From Brumimicrobium sp965659845 (lineage in GTDB: Bacteria; Bacteroidota; Bacteroidia; Flavobacteriales_D; Crocinitomicaceae): 46,915 bases of DNA. A program made the translations under genes and the position numbers. The notes under the pieces are model-generated. The model had not been told where the DNA came from. It did no database searches and worked only from the letters and a program-made list of their open reading frames with translations. The DNA lies in assembly GCA_965659845.1 (NCBI GenBank), contig CBFHXS010000009.1, forward strand, positions 1-46,915, in the 5' to 3' direction. Shown in pieces: positions 40,473 through 46,915 of this stretch (its first letter is position 1; each line of letters opens with the position of its first letter).

Positions 40473-41678
40473 ATGAAAAAAATCTACTTGCTAGTTACCG
40501 GTATTGCACTGGGAATGGGCGCAATTGCTCAACAAAACATCACTTCTGTAAGCGATGGTAATGCAACAAACCCATTTACCTGGGATTGCACATGCATCCC
40601 AACACCTGATGATAACATCACGATTAACAACAATGTTGTGATGAATTCTGATTGGGCTGTAACTGCCGGAGGATCAATCACGATCAATGATGGCGCTTCA
40701 TTCATTCAAGACAACAACTATCGATCAATTCTTTTTGACGGCGGTGGTGCAACCTTTACAAATTATGGAGTTTCCGAATTGACAAACTTCTCTTTTACCA
40801 ATGGAGCCGAAGGTCATAATCACAGTGACCTCAGTCTAGACACCGCATTATACGTTGGTGCTGGTTCAATGTTTATGAACCATGGCTTAACACAAAATGT
40901 AGACAGTACACTCATCCAAGGTATGTTTATGAATGAAGGAACATATAGTAATGGTGACTTTCTGAATGAAGGAGGTATGGTAAATAATACAGGATACCTG
41001 ACTGTTGACTCATTGTACAATAGTCAACAAGGTGTAATCAATTCATCTGCGGGAAATATAACAGCAAATGATTTCGGAACGATAGGAACAGTAAACATCA
41101 CAGGTTCATCTTATATGATCATCAATAATGACGTCTTAAATGGAGGTATTCTGAATATTGCAACAGGCCGAGATCTTCGCATTGGTAGTGATCTTCTAAA
41201 CACCAGTGATGGTGATACAGCAGTCATTATAAACAATGGTTTAATTGAAATAGGAAACGACTTTTCTACATTAGACACGATCCGAGGAACTGGTGTTTTC
41301 TGTATTACCAATGCTAGCTCAAACATAGGAGATGTTTTAGGCAGTCTAGATATTTGCGACAATTCAGGGATGGGCATTTTTGACATTAACACAGGGAATG
41401 TTGACGCTACTGTTACTGACTGTAATTCTGGATGCAATGTTGGAGTGCAAGAGGACGAAGCTATTGAAATTAGTATTTATCCGAATCCTGTTTCTAGTGT
41501 ATTAAACATTGAAGGTATAGAAGAGGGTAAAGTCATCATAAGCGATGTTATGGGTAAGGAAATATATTCTTCACCTTTAACTCCGAATATTGATGTAAAT
41601 AACTTTAAAACTGGAGTTTACTTTATTACAATAAGCTATCAAGGCAAACAACAAATGATGAAATTTATCAAACGATAA
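40473..41678 (+). CDS. T9SS-sorted cell-surface protein with beta-helix-like repeats
   Basis: A 401-residue protein with a signal peptide (KKIYLLVTGIALGMGAIAQ). The middle is rich in Asn, Gly and short strands (NGGTF-like: VNNTGYLTVDSLYNSQQG, INNDVLNGGILNIATG, INNGLIEIGNDF), which looks like a right-handed beta-helix or beta-solenoid. Five cysteines lie near the ends (for example DCTCIP and CNSGC). The C-terminus from about residue 328 (ISIYPNPVSSVLNIEG, ending MKFIKR) is a type A T9SS sorting domain, so it is exported across the outer membrane and anchored or released. A strong bidirectional terminator follows. Function is unknown; adhesion or structural roles are plausible. Confidence 0.88.
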   Translation: MKKIYLLVTGIALGMGAIAQQNITSVSDGNATNPFTWDCTCIPTPDDNITINNNVVMNSDWAVTAGGSITINDGASFIQDNNYRSILFDGGGATFTNYGVSELTNFSFTNGAEGHNHSDLSLDTALYVGAGSMFMNHGLTQNVDSTLIQGMFMNEGTYSNGDFLNEGGMVNNTGYLTVDSLYNSQQGVINSSAGNITANDFGTIGTVNITGSSYMIINNDVLNGGILNIATGRDLRIGSDLLNTSDGDTAVIINNGLIEIGNDFSTLDTIRGTGVFCITNASSNIGDVLGSLDICDNSGMGIFDINTGNVDATVTDCNSGCNVGVQEDEAIEISIYPNPVSSVLNIEGIEEGKVIISDVMGKEIYSSPLTPNIDVNNFKTGVYFITISYQGKQQMMKFIKR

Positions 41679-41698
41679 AATACATTTATAAGATAAAA

Positions 41699-41731
41699 AA
41701 GGGCGATTTCTAATGGAAATCGCTCTTTTTT
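41699..41731. terminator. Bidirectional hairpin terminator between convergent genes
   Basis: A 10-bp stem (41701-41710 with 41716-41725, one G-T pair) and a 5-base loop, with A-runs before it and T-runs after it. It therefore works for both the T9SS cargo gene and the convergent thioesterase gene. Confidence 0.85.
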
Positions 41732-41743
41732 ATTCTTTTCGAA

Positions 41744-42259
41744 TTAATTCTCCGTGAATAACTTCTTAAGCTCCGTGGCATCAGAAGGATTCATCTTACC
41801 TGCTAAAATTAAACTCAACTGCTTTCGACGAAGTGCACCGTCGAATCTCTTGATTTCTTCAGCCGTTTCAGGTTCAATTTTTGGAACACTGATAGGTCCG
41901 CCATTTTGATCAACAGCAACAAAAGTATAGATTGCTTCATTGCGCTTTACACGTTTTCCTGACACCTGATTTTCAACGTATACATCTATAAAAACTTCCA
42001 TCGAACTGCGGAAAGCTCTTGAAACAGTTGCCTCCAAAGTAACTACCGAAGACTCCTTGATTGGTTTACCAAAAGAAACGTTGTTTACAGAAGCGGTTAC
42101 CACAACTCGTCTGCAATGACGCTGAGCCGATACAGCAGCAGTAACATCCATCCAAGCCAATAACTGACCACCAAATAGGTTTCCGTGCGGGTTCGTGTCA
42201 TTAGGAAGAACTACTTGAGTTGAGATCGTTTTAGATTCTGAAGGTGTTTTTGCATTCAT
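41744..42259 (-). CDS. Acyl-CoA thioesterase, hotdog fold (YciA/BFIT-like)
   Basis: A 171-residue cytoplasmic enzyme that hydrolyses acyl-CoA thioesters. The ATG at 42259 is chosen; a GTG at 42289 is in frame but lies upstream of the -7 promoter box. The hotdog signature NPHGNLFGGQLLAWMD contains the catalytic Asp region and is followed by ASVNNVSFGKPIKESSVV and a strand with EVFIDVYVEN. The C-terminus is basic and helical. The chain length preference is not evident. It is isolated, convergent with the T9SS cargo gene and divergent from hemJ. Confidence 0.92.
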   Translation of the reverse strand: MNAKTPSESKTISTQVVLPNDTNPHGNLFGGQLLAWMDVTAAVSAQRHCRRVVVTASVNNVSFGKPIKESSVVTLEATVSRAFRSSMEVFIDVYVENQVSGKRVKRNEAIYTFVAVDQNGGPISVPKIEPETAEEIKRFDGALRRKQLSLILAGKMNPSDATELKKLFTEN

Positions 42260-42277
42260 ACTACTACATTTTTTTTG

Positions 42278-42285
42278 CAAAGGTA
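42278..42285 (-). promoter_or_regulatory. -7 promoter box for the thioesterase gene
   Basis: Minus strand reads TACCTTTG, an exact TAnnTTTG match, ending 18 bases upstream of the ATG at 42259. Confidence 0.55.
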
Positions 42286-42394
42286 ACACATAATTAGTGG
42301 TTGAAAGTAGAATTTAGAACCGTCTTTTCATCAATCTTGTTACGATTCTATCAGAACTTTTATTACGACGCTACTATAAGTTTGAATAACTCCT

Positions 42395-42402
42395 TACATT
42401 TG
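42395..42402 (+). promoter_or_regulatory. -7 promoter box for hemJ operon
   Basis: TACATTTG, an exact TAnnTTTG match, ends 4 bases before the hemJ ATG at 42407. Transcription should start at or next to the start codon, giving a leaderless mRNA. Confidence 0.55.
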
Positions 42403-42406
42403 TCCT

Positions 42407-42949
42407 ATGAGTTTCGCAGTAGCAAAATCTTTGCATTTGATCTTTATGGTAAGCTGGTTTGCCGGACTTTTCTATATTGTCCGTTTGTTTATCTATCACA
42501 CAGAGGCACAAAAAAGGTCTGAAGAAGCAAAGAACATCCTCTCCGATCAATTTGAGATCATGGAGAAAAAACTTTGGTGGATCATCACAACTCCAGCGAT
42601 GATTTTAACCTTACTTTTTGGCATATGGATGTTAGTCAAAGCGCCTTTTTATATAGAACTACCTTGGATGCATCTTAAACTTTCTTTTGTAGGGCTTTTA
42701 TTGATCTACCATTTTGTGTGTCAAAAAATCATGTTTAATCTTAACAAGGGTAAGTTCAACTGGAAAAGTAATGGTTTACGACTATGGAATGAAGTCGCTA
42801 CTTTAGCCTTGGTATCTATCGTTTTTCTTGTGGTGATGCAGGACCAATTGAACTGGATTAAAGGAACCGTTGGTTTCTTCGCTGTGGCAATCGGACTGAT
42901 GATAGGAATCAAAATCTACAAACGAATTCGCTCAAAACAAGCTAAATAA
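42407..42949 (+). CDS. hemJ: Protoporphyrinogen IX oxidase HemJ (CopD family)
   Basis: A 180-residue inner-membrane protein with about four helices. The N-terminus (AVAKSLHLIFMVSWFAGLFYI) has the conserved His and the W-F-A-G-L-F-Y pattern of HemJ. Further on come YHTEAQK, MHLKLSFVGLLLIYH and RLWNEVATLALVSIVFLVV. HemJ oxidises protoporphyrinogen IX to protoporphyrin IX, the step before iron insertion in heme synthesis. The stop overlaps the tatD start by one base (TAATG). The family includes copper-related CopD proteins, but the length and motifs fit HemJ. Confidence 0.87.
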   Translation: MSFAVAKSLHLIFMVSWFAGLFYIVRLFIYHTEAQKRSEEAKNILSDQFEIMEKKLWWIITTPAMILTLLFGIWMLVKAPFYIELPWMHLKLSFVGLLLIYHFVCQKIMFNLNKGKFNWKSNGLRLWNEVATLALVSIVFLVVMQDQLNWIKGTVGFFAVAIGLMIGIKIYKRIRSKQAK

Positions 42950-43722
42950 TGACCTATATTGATACACACGCTCATTTATACTCTGAAAAATTCGATGAAG
43001 ATCGTGATGAAATGATTCAACGTGCTTTGGAGGCTGGTATTAAAAAACTGTTTTTACCAAATATAGATGAGTCAAGTATAGAAGGAATGGAAGCACTCGT
43101 TGAGAAATATCCAGGCATATGTTATTCAATGATGGGAGTCCATCCATGCGATGTGGAAAAAGAGTGGACATTACAGCTCGAAAGAATAAAGAACCATTTT
43201 GATCCCTCTCGCCATATCGCAATCGGTGAAATCGGGATAGACCTTTATTGGGATAAAACTCTACAAAACGAACAAACCGAGGCTTTTCGTGCTCAAATTC
43301 AGTGGGCGAAGGAGGTCGAAGTGCCAATCGTCATTCACTGTAGAGATTCATTTGATGAAATATTCGAGGTGTTGGACGCAGAGAATGATGATCGACTGTC
43401 TGGAATATTTCATTGCTTTACGGGAACAGAAGAACAAGGACGTAGAATATTGAATTACGGAAATTTCAAACTTGGAATTGGTGGCGTCGTAACGTTTAAA
43501 AATAGTGGACTCGATAAGTCCATTGAAAATATTGGACCTGAACACCTCGTTCTTGAAACAGACGCTCCTTATTTGACTCCTACTCCATTTCGCGGTAAAA
43601 GAAATGAAAGTTCCTATATACCTTTGATTGCCAAAAAGCTTTCTTCCATTTACAGCATTGATGAAGAAGAAATTGGAAACATTACGAGTCAAAATGCGTT
43701 AGAAATATTCAAAATCAAGTAG
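42949..43722 (+). CDS. TatD family metal-dependent hydrolase (DNase)
   Basis: A 257-residue cytoplasmic amidohydrolase-fold enzyme. Metal-binding motifs are all present: YIDTHAHLY at the N-terminus, GEIGIDLYWD, VIHCRDS, GIFHCFTGT, and the C-terminal ETDAPYLTP. TatD proteins are 3'-5' exonucleases or deoxyribonucleases; some are linked to DNA repair or quality control. It is not part of a twin-arginine translocation operon here. It sits between hemJ (overlapping by one base) and the asparaginase gene (5-base gap), so the three probably form one operon. Confidence 0.94.
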   Translation: MTYIDTHAHLYSEKFDEDRDEMIQRALEAGIKKLFLPNIDESSIEGMEALVEKYPGICYSMMGVHPCDVEKEWTLQLERIKNHFDPSRHIAIGEIGIDLYWDKTLQNEQTEAFRAQIQWAKEVEVPIVIHCRDSFDEIFEVLDAENDDRLSGIFHCFTGTEEQGRRILNYGNFKLGIGGVVTFKNSGLDKSIENIGPEHLVLETDAPYLTPTPFRGKRNESSYIPLIAKKLSSIYSIDEEEIGNITSQNALEIFKIK

Positions 43723-43727
43723 TTTAA

Positions 43728-44756
43728 ATGCAATCAAAAGTTTTACTCATATACACGGGAGGAACAATAGGAATGATAGAACATCCTGAAACAGGTGTTT
43801 TGACTGCCTTTGACTTTGAACATTTGAATAAACAGATTCCAGAATTATCAAAGTTGGATATGGATTTAACCGCTGTATCTCTAGGCATGCCAATTGACTC
43901 CTCTGATATGAATCCGATGATCTGGCAGGATATCGCTCAACTAATCGTATCGAATTACGAAGACTACGATGGTTTTGTTGTTTTACATGGATCCGACACC
44001 ATGGCTTTTTCAGCAAGTGCTTTGAGTTTTATGTTGCAGGGTTTAAAGAAGCCTGTAATTTTCACAGGATCTCAATTGCCTATAGGAACAATTCGTACCG
44101 ATGGTAAAGAAAACTTAATTACTTCTATTGAGATAGCTGCAGCAAAGAACAATGAAGGAAATGCTATTGTTAGTGAAGTAGCCATTTATTTTGAGTATTC
44201 ACTCTACAGAGGCAATAGAACTACGAAAGTTTCAGCCAATGCATTTGAAGCATTTTTATCCCCAAATTATCCAGAGTTGGCAATAGCTGGTGTTGACATC
44301 CGCTATGATACTAATGCATTGCTTAAAACACGAAAGCGCCAACTGCACTTCAACCCGAAAATGGATGATCGTGTGGCATTGATGAAAATATTTCCTGGAT
44401 TTTCTATAAAAGTTTACGAACGATTATTCGATATAGAACAAACAAGAGCTGTAGTAATCGAATCATTTGGTTCAGGCAATGTTCCCAACAATACTGATTT
44501 CCACGAATTAATAGAAAAGTATATCAAAGATGGAGGTATTGTGATCAATACGACACAATGTTATACGGGTAGTGTAGAGCAAGGTAAATACGCGAACAGC
44601 ACTACATTTAATAAACTTGGAGTGATAAGTGGAAATGACATTACTACAGAAGCAGCGATTACCAAAATAATGTATTTACTAGGAAACTGCTCCTCTACCG
44701 AAGAAGTTAAGGAATTGTTCGTTCAGTCTTTGGCAGGTGAGAAAAATCAAGCGTAG
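43728..44756 (+). CDS. ansA: Type I L-asparaginase
   Basis: A 342-residue cytoplasmic asparaginase that splits asparagine into aspartate and ammonia. The first catalytic Thr lies in the N-terminal motif LIYTGGTIGMIE, and the second block is VVLHGSDTMAFSAS, holding the Thr/Asp/Lys triad region (also GSQLPIG and DGKENL). No signal peptide is present, which fits the cytoplasmic type I branch and not the periplasmic type II. The C-terminus is helical. The gene ends the hemJ-tatD-ansA run. Bacteroidota often have this gene upstream of the exbB/exbD genes, as here. Confidence 0.92.
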   Translation: MQSKVLLIYTGGTIGMIEHPETGVLTAFDFEHLNKQIPELSKLDMDLTAVSLGMPIDSSDMNPMIWQDIAQLIVSNYEDYDGFVVLHGSDTMAFSASALSFMLQGLKKPVIFTGSQLPIGTIRTDGKENLITSIEIAAAKNNEGNAIVSEVAIYFEYSLYRGNRTTKVSANAFEAFLSPNYPELAIAGVDIRYDTNALLKTRKRQLHFNPKMDDRVALMKIFPGFSIKVYERLFDIEQTRAVVIESFGSGNVPNNTDFHELIEKYIKDGGIVINTTQCYTGSVEQGKYANSTTFNKLGVISGNDITTEAAITKIMYLLGNCSSTEEVKELFVQSLAGEKNQA

Positions 44757-44988
44757 TTTTTACTTTCAAAAAACCAAGTCCATGCGTTTTTTTCGAAAAA
44801 AATGATTCATTGAAAGAACATTTGAAAAAAACACCCCCTAATCACGGTTATTATCCCTGATTAATCAACAGTTCCACCCTTTTAATAAACTAAATATTAC
44901 GGAATTATTAAGAACGCCAATGCATTGCCCCTTGGATAAATATTTTTTTGTACTTTAGCCCGTCGAAAAGGAACAAGTCCTTTGATTT
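44757..44988. other. Intergenic region with inverted repeats upstream of tRNA-Ser
   Basis: A 232-base AT-rich gap with no gene. It holds three copies of the hexamer TAATCA/TGATTA: 44839-44844, 44858-44863 and 44862-44867, the last two forming the palindrome TGATTAATCA. A possible tRNA promoter is TTG at 44925-44927, 23 bases before TACTTTAG at 44951-44958, one mismatch from TAnnTTTG. Confidence 0.5.
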
Positions 44989-45081
44989 GGAGAGGTGCAG
45001 GAGTGGCTGAACTGGCTCGCCTGGAAAGCGAGTGTTCCGATTGTATCGGAACCGAGGGTTCGAATCCCTCTCTCTCCGCCA
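44989..45081 (+). tRNA. tRNA-Ser (anticodon GGA)
   Basis: A 93-base class II tRNA with encoded CCA. Acceptor strands GGAGAGG (44989-44995) and TCTCTCC (45071-45077), discriminator G, and CCA at 45079-45081. The anticodon stem CTCGC/GCGAG encloses a CTGGAAA loop, giving anticodon GGA, which reads UCC (and UCU by wobble). The long variable arm pairs TTCCGAT with ATCGGAA, typical of Ser tRNAs. The T-arm is GAGGG-TTCGAAT-CCCTC. The reading frame of exbB extends back into this tRNA, which shows that its true start is downstream. Confidence 0.96.
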
Positions 45082-45110
45082 TTGGACTTGTAAATTTTTG
45101 ATTAAATTTG
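45082..45110 (+). promoter_or_regulatory. Bacteroidota-type promoter for the exbB operon
   Basis: TTG at 45082-45084, then 18 bases, then TAAATTTG at 45103-45110: a full match to TTG-N17-23-TAnnTTTG. It begins right after the tRNA's CCA and lies 47 bases before the exbB ATG at 45158. It is the only promoter in the window where I see both elements at proper spacing. Confidence 0.65.
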
Positions 45111-45157
45111 AAATATTAATAATTTTATTGAAACGATTAATTTTTAATCTTTGGAAC

Positions 45158-46030
45158 ATGAAAAAAATAGTTAGTTCTTTAGTTGTAGCCGGAATGTTGA
45201 CGTTCGGTTTTAGTAATTTCTCATTCGCGGATGAAGATCCAGCAATGGATGAGGATAGTACAGAAATAGCGGAAGGCATGGAAGGTGATTCCATGATTGA
45301 AACTGCTGATTCGGAAGAAAACGCTCCAGTAGCAAACGAAGAAGTTGAAACATCGACTGATGAAGGAAGCGCTGAAGAAGAGGTTATCGAAGAGTCAGGC
45401 TTCACTTCTACTTTGAAGAAAAAGTTCATTGAGGGTGATCCTTTCTGGATGGGTATAGTATTGATCGCATTGATCATTGGTATTGCTCTTTGTATTGAGC
45501 GTATTGTTTACCTTAACCTTTCTTCTATCAACACGAAGAAATTTGTTGCTGCAATTGAAGATGCTCTTGCAAGCGGTGGAGTTGAAGAAGCTAAAGAAAT
45601 TTGTAGAAATACAAGAGGTCCAATTGCTTCTATTTTCTACCAAGGTTTGTCAAGAACTGACGAAGGACTTGAGGCTGTTGAAAAAACAGTTGTTGCTTAT
45701 GGTGGAGTTCAAATGGGACTTTTAGAAAAAGGAATTTCTTGGATTTCATTATTTATCGCTCTTGCACCAATGCTTGGTTTCATGGGTACGGTAATCGGTA
45801 TGATCCAGGCCTTTGAGAAAATCGTTGAAGATGGTCAGGTATCTCCAATTACGGTTGCAGGTGGTATTCAGGTAGCACTTTTGACAACTGTATTCGGTTT
45901 GATCGCAGCGATCATCCTTCAGATCTTTTATAATTACATCGTTTCTAAAGTTGATGGAATTGTAAACGAAATGGAGAATGCATCTATCACATTGGTTGAT
46001 ATGATGATCAAGTATAAGATTGCTAAATAA
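45158..46030 (+). CDS. exbB: MotA/TolQ/ExbB proton channel protein with an acidic exported N-terminal extension
   Basis: A 290-residue protein from the ATG at 45158; the frame continues upstream through the tRNA, so starts before this are rejected. ExbB forms the proton-driven motor with ExbD that energises TonB-dependent outer-membrane transport. It has an N-terminal signal-like segment (KKIVSSLVVAGMLTFGFSNFSFA) followed by about 60 residues rich in Glu and Asp (DEDPAMDEDSTEIAEGM and so on). Then come three membrane helices of the MotA/TolQ/ExbB family: WMGIVLIALIIGIALCIERIV, ISLFIALAPMLGFMGTVIGMI, and QVALLTTVFGLIAAIILQIF. The third region has the conserved T-T-x-x-G-L pattern. Family call is strong; the acidic arm is an unusual addition. 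Confidence 0.93.
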   Translation: MKKIVSSLVVAGMLTFGFSNFSFADEDPAMDEDSTEIAEGMEGDSMIETADSEENAPVANEEVETSTDEGSAEEEVIEESGFTSTLKKKFIEGDPFWMGIVLIALIIGIALCIERIVYLNLSSINTKKFVAAIEDALASGGVEEAKEICRNTRGPIASIFYQGLSRTDEGLEAVEKTVVAYGGVQMGLLEKGISWISLFIALAPMLGFMGTVIGMIQAFEKIVEDGQVSPITVAGGIQVALLTTVFGLIAAIILQIFYNYIVSKVDGIVNEMENASITLVDMMIKYKIAK

Positions 46031-46090
46031 GCAGTCTGTACTTTTCGAAAGGATTAATTAACGGATTGAAAATTAAACAACCATTATATT

Positions 46091-46576
46091 ATGGGAAGTG
46101 AAAAAAAACTAAACATTCTGGGAATCATCATTAAGGTGATTATCATCGCACCAGCCCTGATAGCGGGATTGATGGTGATGGGTTCAGGAGTTAATGCTGA
46201 TAGCGCAGAGCCAGTTAAACAGAGCTTCATGGAAAGTGTATCTTTCAGTGCAGCAACCAATATTAGCTTTATTGCTATAGTTGCAGCAGTTGTTTTGATA
46301 CTTGTTTTCTTTGGTGTTCTCCTTGCTACAAGACCTGGTAATGCAATCAAATCAATATTAGGTATCATTATCGCAGCAGTAATATTCTTTATTCTTTACT
46401 CTGCAGGAACAACTGATACAGTTGAATCTTTAGGTGTTCAGGGAAACATTACTGCGAGTGAGTCAACAATGAACTTCACTCACGCAGGTATTTGGACGGC
46501 AATCATTGGCATGACAATTGGGTCTGTCTTGGCATTGTTCATGGGATTCATTATGAAACTAGTAAGAAACATTTAA
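46091..46576 (+). CDS. Small polytopic membrane protein inserted between exbB and exbD
   Basis: A 161-residue protein with four predicted membrane helices: about residues 8-31 (GIIIKVIIIAPALIAGLM), 58-80 (FIAIVAAVVLILVFFGVLL), 86-107 (SILGIIIAAVIFFILYSAG) and 132-155 (WTAIIGMTIGSVLALFMGFI). The loops are short; one has NITASESTMNFTHAG. I recognise no family. It starts 60 bases after exbB and ends 3 bases before exbD, so it is surely co-transcribed and may be an extra component of the motor, a pattern I recall from Bacteroidota. Function is inferred only from position. Confidence 0.75.
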   Translation: MGSEKKLNILGIIIKVIIIAPALIAGLMVMGSGVNADSAEPVKQSFMESVSFSAATNISFIAIVAAVVLILVFFGVLLATRPGNAIKSILGIIIAAVIFFILYSAGTTDTVESLGVQGNITASESTMNFTHAGIWTAIIGMTIGSVLALFMGFIMKLVRNI

Positions 46577-46579
46577 AGG

Positions 46580-46915
46580 ATGGCAAAGCGCGAAGCACCG
46601 GAAATAAATGCAGGTTCGATGGCGGATATCGCCTTCTTGCTGCTAATCTTCTTCCTTGTAACAACTACAATGGATAAAGATACGGCGTATCTGCGTACGA
46701 TTCCAAAGAAAGTCGAGACTCCGAATGATGTAGTCATTCAAGAGAAAAATATCTATAAGATCGTAATTAACAGTAAACAGCAAATCCAGGCTCGTGACTC
46801 TGTTATTGACGTTAGTGAAATAGAAAGTCTAAATGGTAAAATCAAGCACTTTTACTTGACAAACCGTGATAAGAAAGTTAACCGTAAACTTGATTATCCA
46901 TACTATGCTTTCGGT
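46580..46915 (+). CDS. exbD: ExbD/TolR biopolymer transport protein (3'-truncated by window edge)
   Basis: The start of an ExbD-type protein: ATG at 46580, 3 bases after the previous stop, and the frame is open to the window end with 112 codons visible. The N-terminus (MAKREAPEINAGSMADIAFLLLIFFLVTTTMDKD) shows, in short form, the ExbD pattern: a short cytoplasmic segment (EINAGSMADIAFL), a single membrane helix with a conserved Asp (MADIAF) that carries protons, then a periplasmic domain. It is the partner of exbB. In related organisms a second exbD and tonB follow; this cannot be checked here. Confidence 0.93.
   Translation, partial: MAKREAPEINAGSMADIAFLLLIFFLVTTTMDKDTAYLRTIPKKVETPNDVVIQEKNIYKIVINSKQQIQARDSVIDVSEIESLNGKIKHFYLTNRDKKVNRKLDYPYYAFG

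Noticed and set aside
42301..42522. Small open frame upstream of hemJ
   Set aside because: It overlaps the start of hemJ in another frame and lacks any recognisable feature.
45032..45157. Upstream extension of the exbB reading frame
   Set aside because: The extension lies partly inside tRNA-Ser and its coding sequence is not protein-like; the ATG at 45158 gives a signal-like segment and follows a full promoter.
44908..45477. Open frame of 189 codons on the minus strand covering tRNA-Ser and the start of exbB
   Set aside because: It runs across the tRNA and against exbB, and its composition (Ser-rich stretches) mirrors the acidic arm of exbB read in reverse.

Overview
The window looks like a stretch of ordinary core chromosome from a low-GC member of the Bacteroidota, most likely the order Flavobacteriales (Crocinitomicaceae/Cryomorphaceae-like; the family is an inference). 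The pointers are two proteins with C-terminal type IX secretion (T9SS) sorting domains, Bacteroidota-type families (DUF5606, DUF4301, WG-repeat, SOUL), a DnaG primase with the altered zinc-finger region I recall from flavobacterial primases, and many promoters with the Bacteroidota -7 box TAnnTTTG. I see no phage, transposon, CRISPR array, integrase or defence island. No gene-free stretch exceeds 300 bases; the longest gaps (about 220-230 bases) are before the small gene at 36275 and before the tRNA at 44989.

Layout. 1-8120: 3' part of typA, a lipoprotein, a SOUL protein and a WG-repeat protein, folD, and a DUF5606/M3-peptidase pair. 8175-13582: two divergent subtilases (one a T9SS cargo) and a secreted protein built of about nine 35-residue repeats. 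13669-20280: a tight five-gene run pairing a flavoprotein and a polytopic 4Fe-4S membrane protein with three glycosyltransferases (polyprenyl-phosphate-sugar synthase type, cellulose-synthase type, GT-C type). 20270-23884: unknown small genes, a DUF4301 protein and a methyltransferase. 24043-29219: Na/Pi cotransporter, MscS channel and an OmpR-type two-component pair, plausibly phosphate-linked. 29279-36056: acyltransferase, MORN-type lipoprotein, dnaG, a second MscS channel and recJ. 36275-41678: a small CxxC protein, a lipoprotein, two exported proteins of unknown function and a second T9SS cargo. 41744-46915: thioesterase, hemJ, tatD, a type I asparaginase, tRNA-Ser(GGA), and the start of an ExbB/ExbD energy-transduction operon that runs off the window.

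How the genes work together. The clearest functional groups are: the redox plus glycosyltransferase operon, probably making a lipid-linked or envelope glycan; the envelope secretion group (T9SS cargo and ExbBD, which powers TonB-type outer-membrane transport); a possible phosphate group, where TTAAC-type inverted repeats precede both the cotransporter and the two-component genes; and replication/repair (dnaG, recJ). The most promising leads are the redox-glycosyl operon, the 35-residue-repeat protein at 12500, the Cys/His cluster in the WG-repeat protein, the pair of unknown exported proteins at 37242-40411, and the ExbB with an acidic periplasmic arm. All functional calls come from reading motifs by eye; no database search was possible.
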